Shown here piece by piece: positions 61,935 to 64,000 of a DNA stretch of 64,000 nt (positions are counted from its first letter, which is position 1; each line of letters starts with the position of its first letter). The position numbers and the translations under genes were made by a program. Source of the stretch: Acetobacterium paludosum. GTDB lineage: Bacteria > Bacillota > Clostridia > Eubacteriales > Eubacteriaceae. Under the pieces are notes generated by a model, which ran no database searches, was not told the origin of the DNA, and worked only from the letters and a program-made list of their open reading frames with translations. The stretch covers positions 18,129 to 82,128 of the forward strand of contig NZ_RXYA01000003.1 of NCBI RefSeq assembly GCF_008086595.1, in the 5' to 3' direction.

Positions 61935-63043
61935 TTCTTTCTTTCCTCTTTCCTTTTTGTTTTATTGATTGTTTCCAGCTCCTGAAATGCTGCCTTTAGC
62001 ATATCCTGCGTAATGACATAGGGATTGTGGCGAATATCCGCCATTTCAGTGATTGTTTCCAAATAGAGTTCCATGATGGCCGCATTCAAATCCAAATCCG
62101 CCAATGAATGGGGCAGTTTCGACGCACAATTAAATTGATAGACGCGATCAAATTCCTCTTTTTGCTGATCCACCAGCAGCAGAATCAGCACGCCGAAGGC
62201 AACAATTTCACCATGAAGATGTTTTTCATCATCGAAGGCCGGCATGGATGTCAGGGTATAATAGATTGCATGCGCCAGACCGCTGTTATAATCAGGGGAA
62301 TGATCCAGGGTGACCAGAATCGATACCAATGCGGTGGTCACAATAATTGTCAGAATCGTCTGTTCAAAATCTTCATTTGCGCTCTTTGCTTCATTCGCTG
62401 CCAGTGCACCCAAACCATGCTTGATGATGCCATCAGCACATTGGCGGCTGATATGAACCCCCAAAGTCAGGGATTGGTTAAGCGCTTCTCCTCTGGCGGA
62501 AATGGATGCTTCATAATACTTCGCATAGGTGTCTCCCAGACCGGCCCAAAGATATTTGACCGGCGCCTCCACCAGAATTTTAGTATTGATAAATGCATGT
62601 TTCGGGGGTTCCTTTAAAAATTCCGGTTTTAAAAAGCTGCCGTCCGGCTGATACATAATCGAAACACTGGTGCAGGCGGCACAGTTGGAGGCAATCGTAG
62701 GAAAGGCAAAAACCGGTTTCTGGATCTGTTCACCAAGACATTTTCCCGTATCCAAGACCCGGCCTCCGCCAATTGCGAAAATCATATCCGCATTCATTAC
62801 GGCCGGTTCTTTTTTGAGCTTTTCGACATTTTCAAAGGTGCACTCACCTCCAAAATATACTGGTTTTTCAGCCGAAAGACTGCTTTTCTTCAGAGCTTCA
62901 TCCAAATATGGTTTCGCCTTTCCATAACCATGATCCCCAACAATCAATACAACCTTCTTGCCATAGGGTGAACAGCTATGAGCAATTTCATCATAGCTTG
63001 ATTCTCCGATGGTATAACTTGATAAATACACACTGGTTATCAT
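61931..63043 (-). CDS. Iron-containing alcohol dehydrogenase, glycerol-dehydrogenase-like
   Basis: A 370-residue group III dehydrogenase with the NAD-binding glycine motif AIGGGRVLDTGK and candidate metal ligands Asp in GLGDTYAKYYEAS, His in NSGLAHAIYY and His in HLHGEIVAFG. Glycerol dehydrogenase is the nearest named type, but it is the first gene of an operon controlled by a tryptophan T-box and coupled by a 4-nt overlap to TrpX. An aromatic alcohol or ketone (for instance an indole derivative from tryptophan) is therefore a reasonable substrate guess. It starts at ATG 63043 behind AGAAAGG. Confidence 0.88.
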   Translation of the reverse strand: MITSVYLSSYTIGESSYDEIAHSCSPYGKKVVLIVGDHGYGKAKPYLDEALKKSSLSAEKPVYFGGECTFENVEKLKKEPAVMNADMIFAIGGGRVLDTGKCLGEQIQKPVFAFPTIASNCAACTSVSIMYQPDGSFLKPEFLKEPPKHAFINTKILVEAPVKYLWAGLGDTYAKYYEASISARGEALNQSLTLGVHISRQCADGIIKHGLGALAANEAKSANEDFEQTILTIIVTTALVSILVTLDHSPDYNSGLAHAIYYTLTSMPAFDDEKHLHGEIVAFGVLILLLVDQQKEEFDRVYQFNCASKLPHSLADLDLNAAIMELYLETITEMADIRHNPYVITQDMLKAAFQELETINKTKRKEERKK

Positions 63044-63090
63044 TCTTTTTTACCTTTCTAACTTTATTCAACATTTATTCAATCAAATCA

Positions 63091-63386
63091 AAAAAAACTC
63101 CTGTCCTAAAAAGGACAGGAGTTAAAATTCCTGCGGTACCACCTAAATTGATGTAAAAAACCAGCTTATAAAAGTTGGTATCCATCCACTTTGAACGCAC
63201 TATCATACGCTTTCCTATGATAACGGACGGAAATCCCGTTGAATATTACTCAGCTGCTGCAGCTTTTCTTTTCACCCTCATGAATCCATTCACTATTGCG
63301 ATTACTGTTGCATTCACACTCTCTGCAACTCACTGAAGCATCTTTCAAACAGCTACTATTTTCAATCAAAAGTTTATTTTTTTATG
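63091..63386 (-). promoter_or_regulatory. T-box riboswitch, specifier UGG (tryptophan)
   Basis: The minus-strand leader ends in the T-box antiterminator element AGGTGGTACCGCAGG, overlapping a terminator stem ACTCCTGTCC/GGACAGGAGT and a T-run (63097-63091). Upstream, AGAGAG lies in stem I, and the specifier region reads GAA-TGG-ATTC (63278-63269), the same context that precedes ATTC in well-studied T-boxes. Uncharged tRNA-Trp would bind and allow read-through into the dehydrogenase and TrpXYZ-like genes. Confidence 0.9.
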
Positions 63387-63393
63387 TGAAAAC

Positions 63394-63422
63394 ATAATAT
63401 CACAATTTACCGACCTAGTAAA
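63394..63422 (-). promoter_or_regulatory. Sigma-A promoter of the T-box operon
   Basis: TTTACT (63422-63417) and TATTAT (63399-63394) on the minus strand are 17 bp apart, just upstream of stem I of the T-box. Confidence 0.75.
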
Positions 63423-63661
63423 GTCCAAATTAAAATTTTCAGCTATCGAACAATCATTATTTTATCTGAACTTCGCCTCTTTGTCAAAATGGTGTTGGCA
63501 GTTTAATAGCTACTGAACAAACAGCCGCATCGCTCCCCTTCGCGAAATTCACCACCGTCTATACATCGTCTGGTTTTCATTTCTTGAAATACATGATGAA
63601 ACAGGTATACTGTTTCATCATGTATTTTTATATTAAAATGAATTTTATATTAGAATCACTC
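63423..63661. terminator. Gene-free gap with an orphan perfect hairpin (63587-63627)
   Basis: An 18-bp perfect stem (63587-63604 with 63610-63627) with a 5-nt loop and a following ATTTTTAT looks like a plus-strand terminator, yet no gene or promoter is evident upstream in the gap. It may end a lost gene or a small RNA, or simply shield the hemerythrin promoter. Confidence 0.6.
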
Positions 63662-63689
63662 TTGATTTATTTTTTATTCATAGTATACT
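63662..63689 (+). promoter_or_regulatory. Sigma-A promoter of the hemerythrin gene
   Basis: TTGATT (63662-63667) and TATACT (63684-63689) are 16 bp apart, about 37 bp upstream of the start codon. Confidence 0.65.
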
Positions 63690-63725
63690 TAATATATTAA
63701 TTTCAATCACTAGGAGGATTTTAAA

Positions 63726-64000
63726 ATGGCTATTGTATGGACTCCTAACCTGTCCGTGGGCGTGGAAAATATTGATTCTCAGCATAAAGTATGGTTTGAA
63801 AAAGCTGATCAGCTGTTTCAAGCTGGTAAAAAAGGGAAATCAAGTGAAGTTGTGGTTCAAATGTTTGATTTTCTTGATGATTATACCAAGCAGCATTTTC
63901 ATGATGAAGAAATGTATATGCAAAGTATTCGCTATCCGGAGATCGAGTCGCAAAAAACGGCTCACAAGAAATTCATTGCGGATCTTGCCAAACTGAAGAA
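63726..64000 (+). CDS. Bacteriohemerythrin (3' end outside window)
   Basis: The first 91 residues of a single-domain hemerythrin, an O2-binding di-iron protein. Ligand motifs visible so far are His20 in DSQHKVWFE, the HFHDEEMYM group (His57/His59, Glu61) and His80 in TAHKKF; the last ligands lie beyond the window. In anaerobes these proteins sense, store or detoxify oxygen. It starts at ATG 63726 with AGGAGG 8 nt upstream and has its own promoter. Confidence 0.93.
   Translation, partial: MAIVWTPNLSVGVENIDSQHKVWFEKADQLFQAGKKGKSSEVVVQMFDFLDDYTKQHFHDEEMYMQSIRYPEIESQKTAHKKFIADLAKLK

Overview
The window reads as a chromosomal segment of an anaerobic, low-GC acetogenic Firmicute, most like Acetobacterium or a close Eubacteriaceae relative. 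The grounds are a quaternary-amine methyltransferase operon of the kind acetogens use to feed methyl groups to tetrahydrofolate, a K+-dependent membrane pyrophosphatase, a T-box leader, strong AGGAGG ribosome sites, frequent TTG/GTG starts, and Clostridia-type surface proteins with hydrophobic-W repeats. The genus is inferred from gene content.

Region by region. (1) 1-7.9 kb: a betaine-type demethylation module (MtrH-like methyltransferase, BCCT transporter, non-pyrrolysine MttB homologue, corrinoid protein) read leftward from a near-consensus sigma-54 promoter. A divergent PAS/AAA+/Fis activator sits beside it, and a second BCCT gene follows with its own promoter and a coupled 26-codon leader ORF. 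(2) 8.4-12.6 kb: a carbohydrate-type cassette (VOC protein, FGGY kinase, SDR) facing a PdxA2-like dehydrogenase. (3) 12.6-17.4 kb: a BceRSAB-like antimicrobial-peptide sensing and efflux locus. (4) 17.5-22.9 kb: a secreted subtilase with C-terminal ChW repeats, then an Rrf2 regulator with a YhgE/Pip membrane protein. (5) 23-28.6 kb: PiT phosphate transporter with its DUF47 partner, a lipoprotein, a decayed TetR gene and a KimA-like potassium transporter. (6) 28.6-33.5 kb: a zinc-ribbon envelope protein, a 1.3-kb stretch without genes that looks like a ~760-nt RNA gene on the minus strand, and a TusA-DsrE-NifS-like-IscU sulfur-relay operon whose NifS-like protein has lost the PLP lysine. (7) 33.7-46.2 kb: membrane pyrophosphatase, an orphan EutL-like microcompartment shell protein, SixA, an MBL hydrolase, a HemN-like radical SAM protein with a permease remnant behind it, a MerR-controlled ABC exporter, an AEC carrier and a polysaccharide deacetylase. 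(8) 46.2-53.8 kb: DUF2284, gltX downstream of tRNA-Glu, a two-gene accessory unit (Hsp90-like/GHKL ATPase plus DUF5131) behind a ~100-nt hairpin leader, then TtcA and TcdA. (9) 53.8-64 kb: a two-component pair downstream of a second-copy-style DnaK and DnaJ-like pair, then an operon (iron alcohol dehydrogenase plus TrpXYZ-type ABC system) under a T-box whose specifier reads UGG (Trp), and the start of a bacteriohemerythrin.

The points that most deserve a second look are the putative long RNA at about 29,972-30,735, the lysine-less NifS homologue at 31,578-32,747, the ATPase/DUF5131 pair with its hairpin leader at 48,938-51,865, and the Trp T-box placed in front of an alcohol dehydrogenase. 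Two other long palindromes (11.4 and 12.7 kb) and two gene remnants (26.2 and 39.6 kb) are features that protein-gene annotation would miss.
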